A DNA stretch of 17,421 nt from JAXDLK01 sp034666665 (GTDB lineage Bacteria; Desulfobacterota; Binatia; JACPRU01): NCBI GenBank assembly GCA_034666665.1, contig JAXDLK010000108.1, positions 1 to 17,421 on the forward strand, given 5' to 3'. A model generated the notes under the pieces. That model saw only the letters and a program-made list of their open reading frames with translations, did no database searches and was not told where the DNA came from. Shown piece after piece: positions 5,734 through 13,781 of this stretch (its first letter is position 1; every line of letters starts with the position of its first letter). A program made the translations under genes and the position numbers.

Positions 5734-7758
5734 TTATCCCGCCGGCACGGCCTTGGGCCAGCGATTCGTGAACCGGTCCCGGGTGACGCGCGCGACAGCG
5801 CCATCGGCCAGCCGCTTGATGAAGATCTGGTAGTTCGCGGTGGCGTGCGAGTGCTGTCCGCTCGGGGCGGAGCCGTAGAGCAGGAACTCTCCGTCGGCCG
5901 TGATCGTGGGGAAGTACTCGTGTCCGCGAGGCGGCCCGGCATCCTCGAGCACGGATGCCGCGCCGCTCGGTCGGTCGAAGGCGAAGATACCCGCGCGATC
6001 CCGAGCCTGGAACCGGATCCAGGCGATGCGCCGCCCGTCGGGAAACCATGACGGCTCGCATCCCGGGCCGACGGCGAAGGCCTGCTTCGACCGGAGATCC
6101 ACGCCCCATGCGTGCCAGCGGCCGCCGCGGTCCGAGGTGAACACCACCATCGACCCATCCGGCGACACGCGCGGCTTCACCACCTCGCGTCCTTCGAAGC
6201 CGTAGTCGGCGGGCAAGAAGAGCGGCCGCTCGTTCTTGCCGTCGAAGCCGATCGCCATCACCCGGCGGCGGTCGCGCTCGAAGTAGATCGTCCGGCCGTC
6301 GCCCGAGAACGTCGGATAGGTCCCGTTCGCCGCCACGCGTCGCGGCTCCCGTCCGTCCGTGCCCGCGACGAAGATCTCCGACGCGGCCCCGCGCACTTCG
6401 GACTCGGCCCGCGCAAACGTCACCCATCGTCCGTCGCCGGAAACGTCCGGGTACACCTCGGCCCACTCGCCATCGACGACCGGCTTCACGTCCGAGCCGT
6501 CCGGCATCACCGAGAAGATCCCGAACGTCCCTCGCCGGTTCGAGTCGAAGACGATGCGACCTCGAAACGAGTCCGCGACCTCGCGGCGCGCGCCGCGCTC
6601 CGACTCCGTCTCCTTCTCGGCCGTGGTGACCTCGCCGGCTTCCACCGGGAGCTCCCAACACACCCAGAGGAGGCTCGCGATCGCGACGGCGAAGGTCGCG
6701 ATCTTCGCGGAGAAAGCCACCGGAGAATCCGCGACCGCAGGCACCACCGGCCGCGGTCGATCGCGGCGCCAGCAGGGGAGCAGCAGCGCCGCCAACGCCA
6801 GCGAGCCGATCCCGTAGCCATACGCCTGTGTGAAGAGGTGGTGAGCCACGCTCGTCAGCTGCGCGATCGATGCGGGAAATCCGAGCGCGTGAAACACCAG
6901 CGCCCACGTTCCCTCGTACGCGCCGAAGCCGGCGATGCCGGAGACCGGGAGGCTGGCGGTCGCCTCGGCCGCGACCAGACCGAGGAGGACGCGACCGACA
7001 CCGAGATCCGACAGCTCCCAGCCGCGCGGCGCGAGCAGCGCGAAGAGGAAGACGTAGAGCGCGGCATACTTTGCGACCCGAACCAGGAGAGAAAGCACGA
7101 AGACACGACCGTAGATGCGGGCCTCGCGGATGCGCGCGAGCTCGTCCTCGAGTGACTCGATGGCGCCCGCGAATCGTTCCCGCCGCTCGCGGCCGACGAT
7201 CGGCGCGCGCAGGAACGCGCGACGGGCGATCTCCAAGATGTGCGGCAGGAAGGCGATCATCAGCAGCGACGCGACGGCGATCGCGATCGCGAACCCTCCG
7301 ATGAGGGGCCCGGGAAGCCCGAGTGCGCGGCCCGCAGCGATCCCGGCGACCGCCACCAGCGGCGCGATGGCCACGTAGTCGAAGAGGATCGCGACGGTAA
7401 AGCTCGAGGTCGCAGCGGCGAGTGGGACGCCGAGTCGGGCGTTGACCAGGTACACGTACACCAGGGTGCCGATGCGTGCCGGCAGGAGGTCCGAGAAGAG
7501 GTTCCGCACCAGCACGACCAGGTACAGAGCCACCGGGCCGGGATCGTGGCCGGATGCCGCGAGCAGCAGCCGGTAGCGCCACGTGACGAGCACGCTCATC
7601 GACGCCGAGAGCAAGAGGAACATCGCCACGCCGCGGCGGTCCGCGTCGGCGAGCAGATCGAGAACCTCGGACGGGCTCACGTGGCGAAACAGGTAGGCGA
7701 AGACCGCCGCCGTCACCGCGAGACTGAGGACGAAGTAGGCGACGCGCTGAATGCTCAT
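5734..7758 (-). CDS. flippase-like membrane domain fused to TolB/PD40-type beta-propeller
   Basis: A 674-residue two-part protein. Residues 1-330 are a flippase-like (LPG synthase TM, YbhN/AglD) domain with multiple membrane segments and the family signatures LVRNLFSDLLPARIGTLV (83-100) and LPVSGIAGFGAYEGTWA (270-286). An extra hydrophobic helix (about 352-370) leads into residues 398-674, a row of WD40-like/PD40 blades: FDSNRRGTFGIFSVMPDGSD, VSGDGRWVTFAR, FSGDGRTIYFERD, VSPDGSMVVFTSDRGG, WFPDGRRIAWIR and ITADGEFLLYG. These SPDG-type blades are like those of TolB and S9 peptidases, but no peptidase domain follows. The last helix would put the propeller outside the cytoplasm. The ATG at 7758 lacks a ribosome site. 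The fusion may let a glycolipid carrier dock a periplasmic partner or bind a glycan. It heads an operon with the SGNH protein. Each half is recognised firmly; the joint role is inference. Confidence 0.85.
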   Translation of the reverse strand: MSIQRVAYFVLSLAVTAAVFAYLFRHVSPSEVLDLLADADRRGVAMFLLLSASMSVLVTWRYRLLLAASGHDPGPVALYLVVLVRNLFSDLLPARIGTLVYVYLVNARLGVPLAAATSSFTVAILFDYVAIAPLVAVAGIAAGRALGLPGPLIGGFAIAIAVASLLMIAFLPHILEIARRAFLRAPIVGRERRERFAGAIESLEDELARIREARIYGRVFVLSLLVRVAKYAALYVFLFALLAPRGWELSDLGVGRVLLGLVAAEATASLPVSGIAGFGAYEGTWALVFHALGFPASIAQLTSVAHHLFTQAYGYGIGSLALAALLLPCWRRDRPRPVVPAVADSPVAFSAKIATFAVAIASLLWVCWELPVEAGEVTTAEKETESERGARREVADSFRGRIVFDSNRRGTFGIFSVMPDGSDVKPVVDGEWAEVYPDVSGDGRWVTFARAESEVRGAASEIFVAGTDGREPRRVAANGTYPTFSGDGRTIYFERDRRRVMAIGFDGKNERPLFLPADYGFEGREVVKPRVSPDGSMVVFTSDRGGRWHAWGVDLRSKQAFAVGPGCEPSWFPDGRRIAWIRFQARDRAGIFAFDRPSGAASVLEDAGPPRGHEYFPTITADGEFLLYGSAPSGQHSHATANYQIFIKRLADGAVARVTRDRFTNRWPKAVPAG

Positions 7759-7816
7759 CGGTCGGCGAGAATGCGATCCGCACGCGGACGCGGGGAGGCA
7801 CCGAGGGGGCCGCTCG

Positions 7817-7847
7817 ATCTTGTCTGTCGACGTCCGGAGTGTAAAGT
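7817..7847. promoter_or_regulatory. candidate overlapping divergent promoters
   Basis: On the plus strand TTGTCT (7820-7825), 16 bases and TAAAGT (7842-7847) match four of six consensus bases each and lie nine bases before the GTG of the forward SGNH gene, suggesting a leaderless message. On the minus strand TTTACA (7845-7840), 17 bases and CAAGAT (7822-7817) could serve the fusion gene, although that -10 is weak. The two pairs occupy the same 31 bases, so use of one would exclude the other. Pattern evidence only. Confidence 0.35.
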
Positions 7848-7856
7848 GCGCGCCTC

Positions 7857-9110
7857 GTGCGCGTCCGGCGAGCCGTGTTCACCGTCCTCATGCTCGTGGC
7901 CGTCGCCGCCCTGGTCGAAGGCGCATCGTTCGCGTTCTTCACCACGTTCCGATCGCGATTCCGCTTCTACGACCTCGGAGACTACCTGCTGCGGCCGAAC
8001 GAGCTCGAGCGCTGCCGCAAGTCCTTCGACAAGGACCTCGGATGGATCTACCGCTTCGACTCCCCGTTCGGAGAGCGGCCGCGCGCGCGCGACTACGGGC
8101 GGCCTCTGATCGCCACGTTCGGCGACTCTTTCACCTACGGCGTCGACGTTCGTTTTCGCGAAACCTTCCAAACCTACCTGTCCGATCTGCTCCACGCGGA
8201 CGTGTACAACCTCGGGGTCGGCGGCTACGGCACCGACCAAGCCTACCTCCGTTTCCGCCGCGATTACCCGAAGCTCCGGACGCCGATCGTCGTCCTCGGT
8301 CTCATCAGCGAAAACATCAATCGCACGGTGAACGTCTATCGCCGTTTCTACTATCCACCGACGGGAGGCCCGATGACGAAGCCGCGATTCGTCCGGGAAG
8401 ACGGCGGACGGCGGCTGCTGCCGAATCCGATCCAGGATGCCCGTGACGTCGAACGGCTGATGGATCCCGCGTTCCTCCGCACGATCGGCACCCACGACTA
8501 CTGGTACAACCATGCCGACTACCCCGTGCTCGCGTTTCCCTACGCGAAGATCCTGCTGAACCCGCGCATCTGGCATGAGGCCCTGGCGCCGAGCGACCGC
8601 CGTCCCGACGACGTCGACGCGCGACCCTGGGACGACCTCTGGCTCGACCCGCCGATCCGCGAGCTCTACCTGTCGATCCTCGACTCGTTCGTCGACGAAT
8701 CCAAGGCGCTCGGCGGTTTGCCCGTGATCCTGATCTTTCCGCGAGTCGACGAGGTTCTCACCGAGTTCCGCGGCGGCGACGCGCCGCGCGTGCGCCACGT
8801 GCTCGATCACTGCGCCGCACGCAAATACTCCTGCTTCGATGCGGTGCGCGTGCTCGCTGACTCGGCAGGCAACGAGCGCGACGTTCGCGGCTTCTTCACC
8901 AGCCACCTCACGGCCGGCGCGAACCGGCTGGTCGCCGAACGATTTCGCGAGTACCTCCTCCGCGAGGGGCTGCTCGCCGAAGCGGAATCTCGCGCCGCGG
9001 CTCAGCCGACGACACGCCGGCCTGAGACACCGAGCGCCGGCGCGGCGGCCCCAGCGCCCGCGGACGCGTCCTCGAGACGCCGCGGAAAGGCGAAGGCTGC
9101 CACCGCATAA
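7857..9110 (+). CDS. membrane-anchored SGNH-hydrolase-like protein with degenerate block V
   Basis: A 417-residue protein with a basic N-terminus, one signal-anchor helix (6-29) and an extracytoplasmic SGNH-like domain. Block I is TFGDSFTYG (Ser91), block II is NLGVGGYGTDQ (118-128), and SENINRT provides the block III Asn. Block V is FTSHLTAGAN: His350 is present but the usual Asp two or three residues before it is absent. The protein may be an inactive or altered hydrolase, or draw its acid from elsewhere. The GTG at 7857 is the earliest start that keeps the full anchor. No ribosome site precedes it, but a promoter-like pair ends nine bases upstream. Residues after about 380 form an Ala/Pro/Arg-rich tail that lies antisense to the convergent gene's 3' end, so it may have arisen by loss of an earlier stop. 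Substrate unknown. Confidence 0.85.
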   Translation: MRVRRAVFTVLMLVAVAALVEGASFAFFTTFRSRFRFYDLGDYLLRPNELERCRKSFDKDLGWIYRFDSPFGERPRARDYGRPLIATFGDSFTYGVDVRFRETFQTYLSDLLHADVYNLGVGGYGTDQAYLRFRRDYPKLRTPIVVLGLISENINRTVNVYRRFYYPPTGGPMTKPRFVREDGGRRLLPNPIQDARDVERLMDPAFLRTIGTHDYWYNHADYPVLAFPYAKILLNPRIWHEALAPSDRRPDDVDARPWDDLWLDPPIRELYLSILDSFVDESKALGGLPVILIFPRVDEVLTEFRGGDAPRVRHVLDHCAARKYSCFDAVRVLADSAGNERDVRGFFTSHLTAGANRLVAERFREYLLREGLLAEAESRAAAQPTTRRPETPSAGAAAPAPADASSRRRGKAKAATA

Positions 9111-11368
9111 AGCGCGCACGCGACCGCGTACGTCGCGCGGAAGCCGAGAAACACCGCGAGGAACACGCAGAGCCCGGACCCGAGCACGGTACCGTACCCA
9201 TTGAGCGCCCAGGCAAGCGGCAGCTGCGACGGCGCTCGCTCGCGAAGCATGCGGAACGCCGTGGGGAACGGCACGCCCATGCCCACCGCCAGCGGCAGCA
9301 GCAGCCCGATCGCCACCGCGACGCGCGCCGTGAAGCCGAGGCCGAGCGCCGCCCGGAAGAGCAGCGGCAAGATCATCGCTTCCACGGCGAGCAGGACCAC
9401 GAGCGCGAGGATGACCCGTCGAGTGCGGGCGACGCGGTCGCTCGCGAGGCTACCAAGCGCCGCGCCGACGAGCACTGTGAAGAGCACGACCGAGATCGAG
9501 TACGTCGGGTGGCCGAGGAAGAGGATCACGCTCTTCATCAGGCAGAGCTCGACGAGGATGAAGCCGACGCCGAGGCAGGCGAAGTAGAGCAGCACTCCCG
9601 GGTCGACGGGATCCGTCCCGCGGCGGCGCGCGAACAGGATCGGAAGACCGATCAGCAGCAACCCGAGCACCGCCGATTCGACGAGGATCGCCACGTACGA
9701 GATGTCGCCCTGGGGCACCGCGCCCCACCACTTGAGCTTCGCGAAGTAGCGGAACTCGACCGGGAGCCGCGGGTCGACTCCGCGATCGCCGAACCTCGTG
9801 TAGTGATCCAGGAAAGGCCGATCGTCCGTCGGGGGTGAGAGATCGACCCCGAGCGAATGGTAGAGCGCCCGCCGATCCGGGGATTCGATGATCCGTACGT
9901 AGAGAGGATTTCCGCGGCCGGCGAGGTAGTACGCCGGCACCTTCTTCGCCGCGAGATAGCGCTCGACCCGGGCAATCTCCTCAGGGGAGAACTCGCCGTT
10001 CTTCACCAGCACGCCTTCGAAGAACGTCTGTCCCGTGGCGACGACGATGAGACTCCGTCCCGGATTCGTGACGCCGCGCTCCTCGAGCACTTCGGCGGCC
10101 ATCGCCGCGATCCGCAGCGATGCGCCGCGATGGAACGAGACGATGCCGCCGGGATTCAGATGATCGAGGTAGTCGTGAAACGCTTCCTTCGTGAGCAGGA
10201 ACGACTCCGAGAGGTTCAGCGCGCCCGAGACCAGCGCCGCCGGCGTGTAGTTCGCGACCGACTGGATCACGTCGTAGCGCTCGCGGCTCCGCCGGACGAA
10301 GCTCCGCGCCTCGTCGTTGTGCAGGTGCACGCGCGGCCGGTGATAGAGGCCCTTCAGGAAGTCGTCGTACGCCGACCCGACGACCTGCACGACGCCCGCG
10401 TCCAACTCCACCGCATCGACGCTGGCCGCGCCGCCGTGAAGCGCCAGGAAGACCTCCTTGCCGCCCGCCGGCCCGACCACCAGGACGCGTCCGAGGGATC
10501 CTTCTTTCAGGAAGTACGGCAGGTAGACGCTGTGCCGCTTCCACGGCTCCGAACCGAACTCCTGCCGCGGGCGGTGGAACATCTTCGACTCGTTGGTGCC
10601 GCCGTCGATCCAGATCCGCTTGACCGCGCGCGTCATGGCGCCGACGTCGACGCGCGAGAGCGCCGACCACACGGTGTACTCGATCCGCCCCCGCTGCACG
10701 TCGACGTTGAACTGGCGCTTCGCCTGGTGCGGTACCAGCGGGACGACGCGGCTCGCCTGCGTGGCGAAGACGCCGAGAGCGACCGTCGCCGTCACCGCGA
10801 GCCACTGCGCGCGGCGGCTGCCGGCGAGGAGCACCGCGCCCGCGGCCGCCAGCGCGGCACAGAAGACGATCGTGCCTTCGCCGCCGAGCTCGGGAAGCAG
10901 GGGAACCAGGACCGCCGTACCGGCGCCGGCGCCGAAGAGGTCGGCGGCGTAGAGACGGCCGATGCCGATCGAGGAAGCCGAGAAGATCCGCAGGATCGCG
11001 AGACCGATCGCGAAGAACGGAACCAGCAGCGCCAGGTAGTAGATCGCGAGCAGCGCCGCCTGGAGCTGCAGCTCCTGCGCTCCGAAGTCCCAGATGCGGA
11101 GCGGCACCTCGGCGATCACCAGCAGCACCACGAGGACACCGCCGGCGAAGCCGAGCGCCAGCGCTGCGGGACTTCGCGGTCGGTCGAAGAAATGCGCGTA
11201 GAGGCCCGACAATCCGAAGCCGAAGAGCGCCGTGCCGACGATCATCGGCGTCAGGTGGCTCCACAGCACGACGGCGAACACGCGCGTGAGGGCGATCTCG
11301 AGCAGCAGCGCCGCCATCGAGATCACGAAGAGCCCGGCGATCGTCCGACGATTGCTCAACGCGTCCAT
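9002..11368 (-). CDS. membrane-embedded spermidine-synthase-like (SAM-fold) protein
   Basis: A 788-residue protein. Residues 1-205 hold about six membrane helices, 225-545 a spermidine-synthase/methyltransferase-like Rossmann domain, and 555-765 a second block of about six to seven helices. The SAM-type loop is VLVVGPAGGKEV (295-306), followed by the acidic strand end VDAVELD (317-323) and NDEARSF (351-357). In true aminopropyltransferases the strand after this carries a catalytic Asp in a D-S/T-x-D-P type motif. Here it reads YDVIQSVANYTP, without that Asp, so polyamine synthesis is unlikely. Other features shared with membrane-fused relatives are LLTKEAFHDYLDHLNPGGIV and DDRPFLDHY. The ATG at 11368 lies inside the last codons of the glycosyltransferase gene (13-base overlap), so the two are coupled. 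The 3' end overlaps the convergent SGNH gene by 109 bases. The real substrate is unknown. Confidence 0.83.
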   Translation of the reverse strand: MDALSNRRTIAGLFVISMAALLLEIALTRVFAVVLWSHLTPMIVGTALFGFGLSGLYAHFFDRPRSPAALALGFAGGVLVVLLVIAEVPLRIWDFGAQELQLQAALLAIYYLALLVPFFAIGLAILRIFSASSIGIGRLYAADLFGAGAGTAVLVPLLPELGGEGTIVFCAALAAAGAVLLAGSRRAQWLAVTATVALGVFATQASRVVPLVPHQAKRQFNVDVQRGRIEYTVWSALSRVDVGAMTRAVKRIWIDGGTNESKMFHRPRQEFGSEPWKRHSVYLPYFLKEGSLGRVLVVGPAGGKEVFLALHGGAASVDAVELDAGVVQVVGSAYDDFLKGLYHRPRVHLHNDEARSFVRRSRERYDVIQSVANYTPAALVSGALNLSESFLLTKEAFHDYLDHLNPGGIVSFHRGASLRIAAMAAEVLEERGVTNPGRSLIVVATGQTFFEGVLVKNGEFSPEEIARVERYLAAKKVPAYYLAGRGNPLYVRIIESPDRRALYHSLGVDLSPPTDDRPFLDHYTRFGDRGVDPRLPVEFRYFAKLKWWGAVPQGDISYVAILVESAVLGLLLIGLPILFARRRGTDPVDPGVLLYFACLGVGFILVELCLMKSVILFLGHPTYSISVVLFTVLVGAALGSLASDRVARTRRVILALVVLLAVEAMILPLLFRAALGLGFTARVAVAIGLLLPLAVGMGVPFPTAFRMLRERAPSQLPLAWALNGYGTVLGSGLCVFLAVFLGFRATYAVACALYAVAAFAFPRRLEDASAGAGAAAPALGVSGRRVVG

Positions 11369-13713
11369 TCACCTGCCTGAGCCGCCGAGACCGCGAGCTC
11401 GGCGATCGACCAGTCGAAGGTGTCGTCGCGACCGGTGAGCACGAGCCGAAGCGCGAGAGCGCGCCGTCCCGCGAGATCGACGTCGAGCCTTCCGCCCTGG
11501 AGCCAGAACCGGAGCGCAGGCGTCGTCTCCGAGTCGGCGACGACTTGCCACGTGCGTTCCGGGGTTTCAAGCATCACCCGGAGACCGCGCGGATAGTCCA
11601 TCGTGAAGTCCCCCTGCGTCGCCGAGAGCCAGGCGAGCGCCTGCGGCGACCGCAGCCGGACCTCGACCCACGTTCCCGGCGCCTGCGGCGAATGCGTCGC
11701 CCAGCGAGTATCGATGCTTCCGTCCGCGGCGAGCGGGATCTCGGCGGCGGACACGCTCGCTCCGAGCTCTCGAGGGCCGAGCGCCAGGAAAGGAGCGGAA
11801 GGCCGCTCGAGATCGTAGATCACCTCGTAACCGCTGGCCGTGCGGCGCGCGTAGCCGACGCCGAGCGCGTCGAGGCTCGCCGTGACGATCCGAGCGAGCG
11901 TCGGCGCGAAGACGTAGGCGACGCGCTCCGCCCGCCGCACCTCGCGGCCGTACGAAGGGATTCGCTCCGTCGCCGGCTGGCCGAACGGCGCGAACACCAC
12001 GCGCTCGGCGGTCTCGAACGCGAGGCGGTAGCCGATCCAGTAGCTCGTGTACACGTGGCGGATTCGCTTCTCCTCGAGGAAGCGGATGAGCTCCCGGTGG
12101 TCGGCGGAGACGCGCTCGGTCGCGCTCAGGAGCAGGAGATCGCTCGCCCGCGAGCTCTGCGCGGAACCGTAGAGGTGGACCGCGAGCAGCGCCGCGATCG
12201 ACGCCGCCGCCATCGCGCGCCGCCCCTCTCGTGCCCAGCGATCGGCGGCCGCCGCCGGCACCACGAAGAGCACCGAGTAGATCGGCAGCAGGTAGCGGGG
12301 CTCCGAGCGGAACCAACCGAAGGCGCTCGCCGCGAAGATCGCCGGCACCGCCGCCAGGAAGCAGCCGAGGAATGCAGTCCGCTCGCGGGTGCCGCTCCGG
12401 AGGAAGGGGGGAATCGCCGCGCCGTAGAGCGCGACGACCAAGAGCGAAAGCCCGGGCAGGAAGTCGACGTCCCCCCAGAACGGACGCGCGCCGACGAGCA
12501 TCGGCAGCGACTCCGAGACGAAGCCGAAGACGTTCGCCGGGACGCGCGTGATCGGCGTGCCGCGAACGACCTCGAGCAAGCGACCGCCCCGGAGCGCCAG
12601 CCCCACCAGGAACGGCGCGGCCCCGAGCGTCATTCCGACGACCGCGGCGAGCAAGCGCGGCCGTTCGCGCACCGCGCGACCGACGGCCAAGAGCCATGGC
12701 ACGAGAGCGACGGCTGCGTAGACCGTCGCCGACGGGTTCCACCAGCGAAACGCCGCCAGCCACACGGCCAGCGTGCCGCAGACGAGCGTGATCCCCTGCG
12801 CGTCGATGCCCCGGCTCGCGGCGACGGAGGCGGCGAGCACGACGCCGCCCATCGAGGCCAGCTCCACGCCGGGGCGTGCGTGCAAGAACGGTAAGTCGTC
12901 GGCGATCGCCGCGACCGCCGCCACGAAGGGCAACGCCCACACCGCTCTGGCGGCGCTACGACGGTGAAGCCAGGCGGAGCCGGCCGTGCCGAGCCCGAGC
13001 AGCGCTGCGGCGAGAGCGAGCCGGCCGTTCGCCGAATCCGGCCGCGGAATCGCCGCGGCATAGCCGACGAGCAGGAGCACGACGCCGCCGGGGACCAGCA
13101 GATCGCCCAGCATCGGATCGTCGCGGTTCCGCAGCGCGGCCCAGGCGGCGACCGGCAGCGCGTAGTAGAGGATCTGCTGGTTCACCCACCAGCCGAGACC
13201 GAGGAGGGCGCCGAGCGCGAAGGCGGTGCGGCGATCCCCCCCGCGAAAGAAGAGGCTCTCGGCGGCGACCAGCACGCCCGTGCCGATCGCCACGAGCTCG
13301 ATGAAGCCGCCGCGCGCCTTGAGGCTCCAGATCGCCAGACCGCTCGGCGGGACCGCGAAGAGGAGCGCGGCCAGGAGCCCGGCGCGGACGCCGTAGCAAC
13401 GCTCACCGAGACGGTAGACGAGGAACAGCGCGACCAGCGAGAACGCGAACGGCACCGCTCGGAGCGCGGTCGCCGACGGACCGACGACGGCGAACACCGC
13501 CGCGGCGCACCAGGCCTCGAGCGCTCCGAGATAGTTCTGTCCGTAGTAATAGAGCGGGAACGCGCGTCCCCCGGCGATGTGGCGCGCCATGAGCCCGACC
13601 ACGGCCTCGTCGGCATCGAGGATCGGCCCGCCGCCACGGAAGAGCACGAACAGGCGAACGGCGATCGCGGCGGTGAAGATCGCCAGCAGCGCCAGCCGGT
13701 GATGCCGCGACAT
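11356..13713 (-). CDS. GT-C family (GT39/ArnT-like) glycosyltransferase with C-terminal discoidin-like domain
   Basis: A 785-residue integral membrane glycosyltransferase of the PMT/ArnT (GT39-like, GT-C) type, which transfers a sugar from a polyprenyl-phosphate donor on the periplasmic side. The first loop after helix 1 has the acidic signature ILDADEAVVGLMA (Asp33, Asp35, Glu36), followed by YYYGQNYLGALE (55-66), typical of the family. About eleven to thirteen hydrophobic helices occupy the first 500 residues. From about 645 to 785 a soluble beta-rich domain begins GSIDTRWATH and continues TWVEVRLRSPQ, matching the start of F5/8 type C (discoidin) carbohydrate-binding domains. The ATG at 13713 begins directly before helix 1; a GTG-type start 45 bases upstream would add a non-hydrophobic MPGATGAV segment and is less likely. 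It is the first gene of a coupled operon with the spermidine-synthase-like gene. Donor and acceptor are unknown. Confidence 0.85.
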   Translation of the reverse strand: MSRHHRLALLAIFTAAIAVRLFVLFRGGGPILDADEAVVGLMARHIAGGRAFPLYYYGQNYLGALEAWCAAAVFAVVGPSATALRAVPFAFSLVALFLVYRLGERCYGVRAGLLAALLFAVPPSGLAIWSLKARGGFIELVAIGTGVLVAAESLFFRGGDRRTAFALGALLGLGWWVNQQILYYALPVAAWAALRNRDDPMLGDLLVPGGVVLLLVGYAAAIPRPDSANGRLALAAALLGLGTAGSAWLHRRSAARAVWALPFVAAVAAIADDLPFLHARPGVELASMGGVVLAASVAASRGIDAQGITLVCGTLAVWLAAFRWWNPSATVYAAVALVPWLLAVGRAVRERPRLLAAVVGMTLGAAPFLVGLALRGGRLLEVVRGTPITRVPANVFGFVSESLPMLVGARPFWGDVDFLPGLSLLVVALYGAAIPPFLRSGTRERTAFLGCFLAAVPAIFAASAFGWFRSEPRYLLPIYSVLFVVPAAAADRWAREGRRAMAAASIAALLAVHLYGSAQSSRASDLLLLSATERVSADHRELIRFLEEKRIRHVYTSYWIGYRLAFETAERVVFAPFGQPATERIPSYGREVRRAERVAYVFAPTLARIVTASLDALGVGYARRTASGYEVIYDLERPSAPFLALGPRELGASVSAAEIPLAADGSIDTRWATHSPQAPGTWVEVRLRSPQALAWLSATQGDFTMDYPRGLRVMLETPERTWQVVADSETTPALRFWLQGGRLDVDLAGRRALALRLVLTGRDDTFDWSIAELAVSAAQAGEWTR

Positions 13714-13741
13714 GGGTGCCGGTTTTGCCAGAAAGACGGCG

Positions 13742-13768
13742 CCGGTGGCACCGGGCAACCTCCACCGG
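13742..13768. repeat. nested palindromes in the divergent gap
   Basis: The 68-base gap between the glycosyltransferase and FrhB-like genes holds CCGGTGGCACCGG (13742-13754), a palindrome with one central base. A further CCACCGG (13762-13768) can pair with CCGGTGG (13742-13748) as an alternative hairpin. It could be an operator or leader structure for the divergent pair, or chance in GC-rich DNA. I see no strong promoter hexamers in the gap. Confidence 0.35.
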
Positions 13769-13781
13769 TATCTTGCAGCCG

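Noticed and set aside
4583..5833. Forward open frame of over 400 codons rich in Arg, Glu and His.
   Set aside because: It lies antisense to the SGNH gene with its catalytic motifs; its composition is typical of a shadow frame in GC-rich DNA.
5734..7758. A sequencing artefact joining two separate genes.
   Set aside because: The frame is continuous, a hydrophobic helix and linker connect the parts, and no start with a ribosome site is seen at the boundary, although this cannot be fully excluded from one sequence.
5723..7945. Same-frame upstream extension of the reverse SGNH gene giving more than 1000 codons.
   Set aside because: It overlaps the flippase-propeller gene in another frame and is Arg/Gly-rich low-complexity sequence without motifs.
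9002..11368. Annotation as a genuine spermidine synthase (speE).
   Set aside because: The catalytic Asp motif is missing, and the protein is embedded between two membrane blocks.
13746..13765. Possible sigma54 promoter (TGGCAC).
   Set aside because: The required TTGC element at the -12 position is not there at the right spacing.
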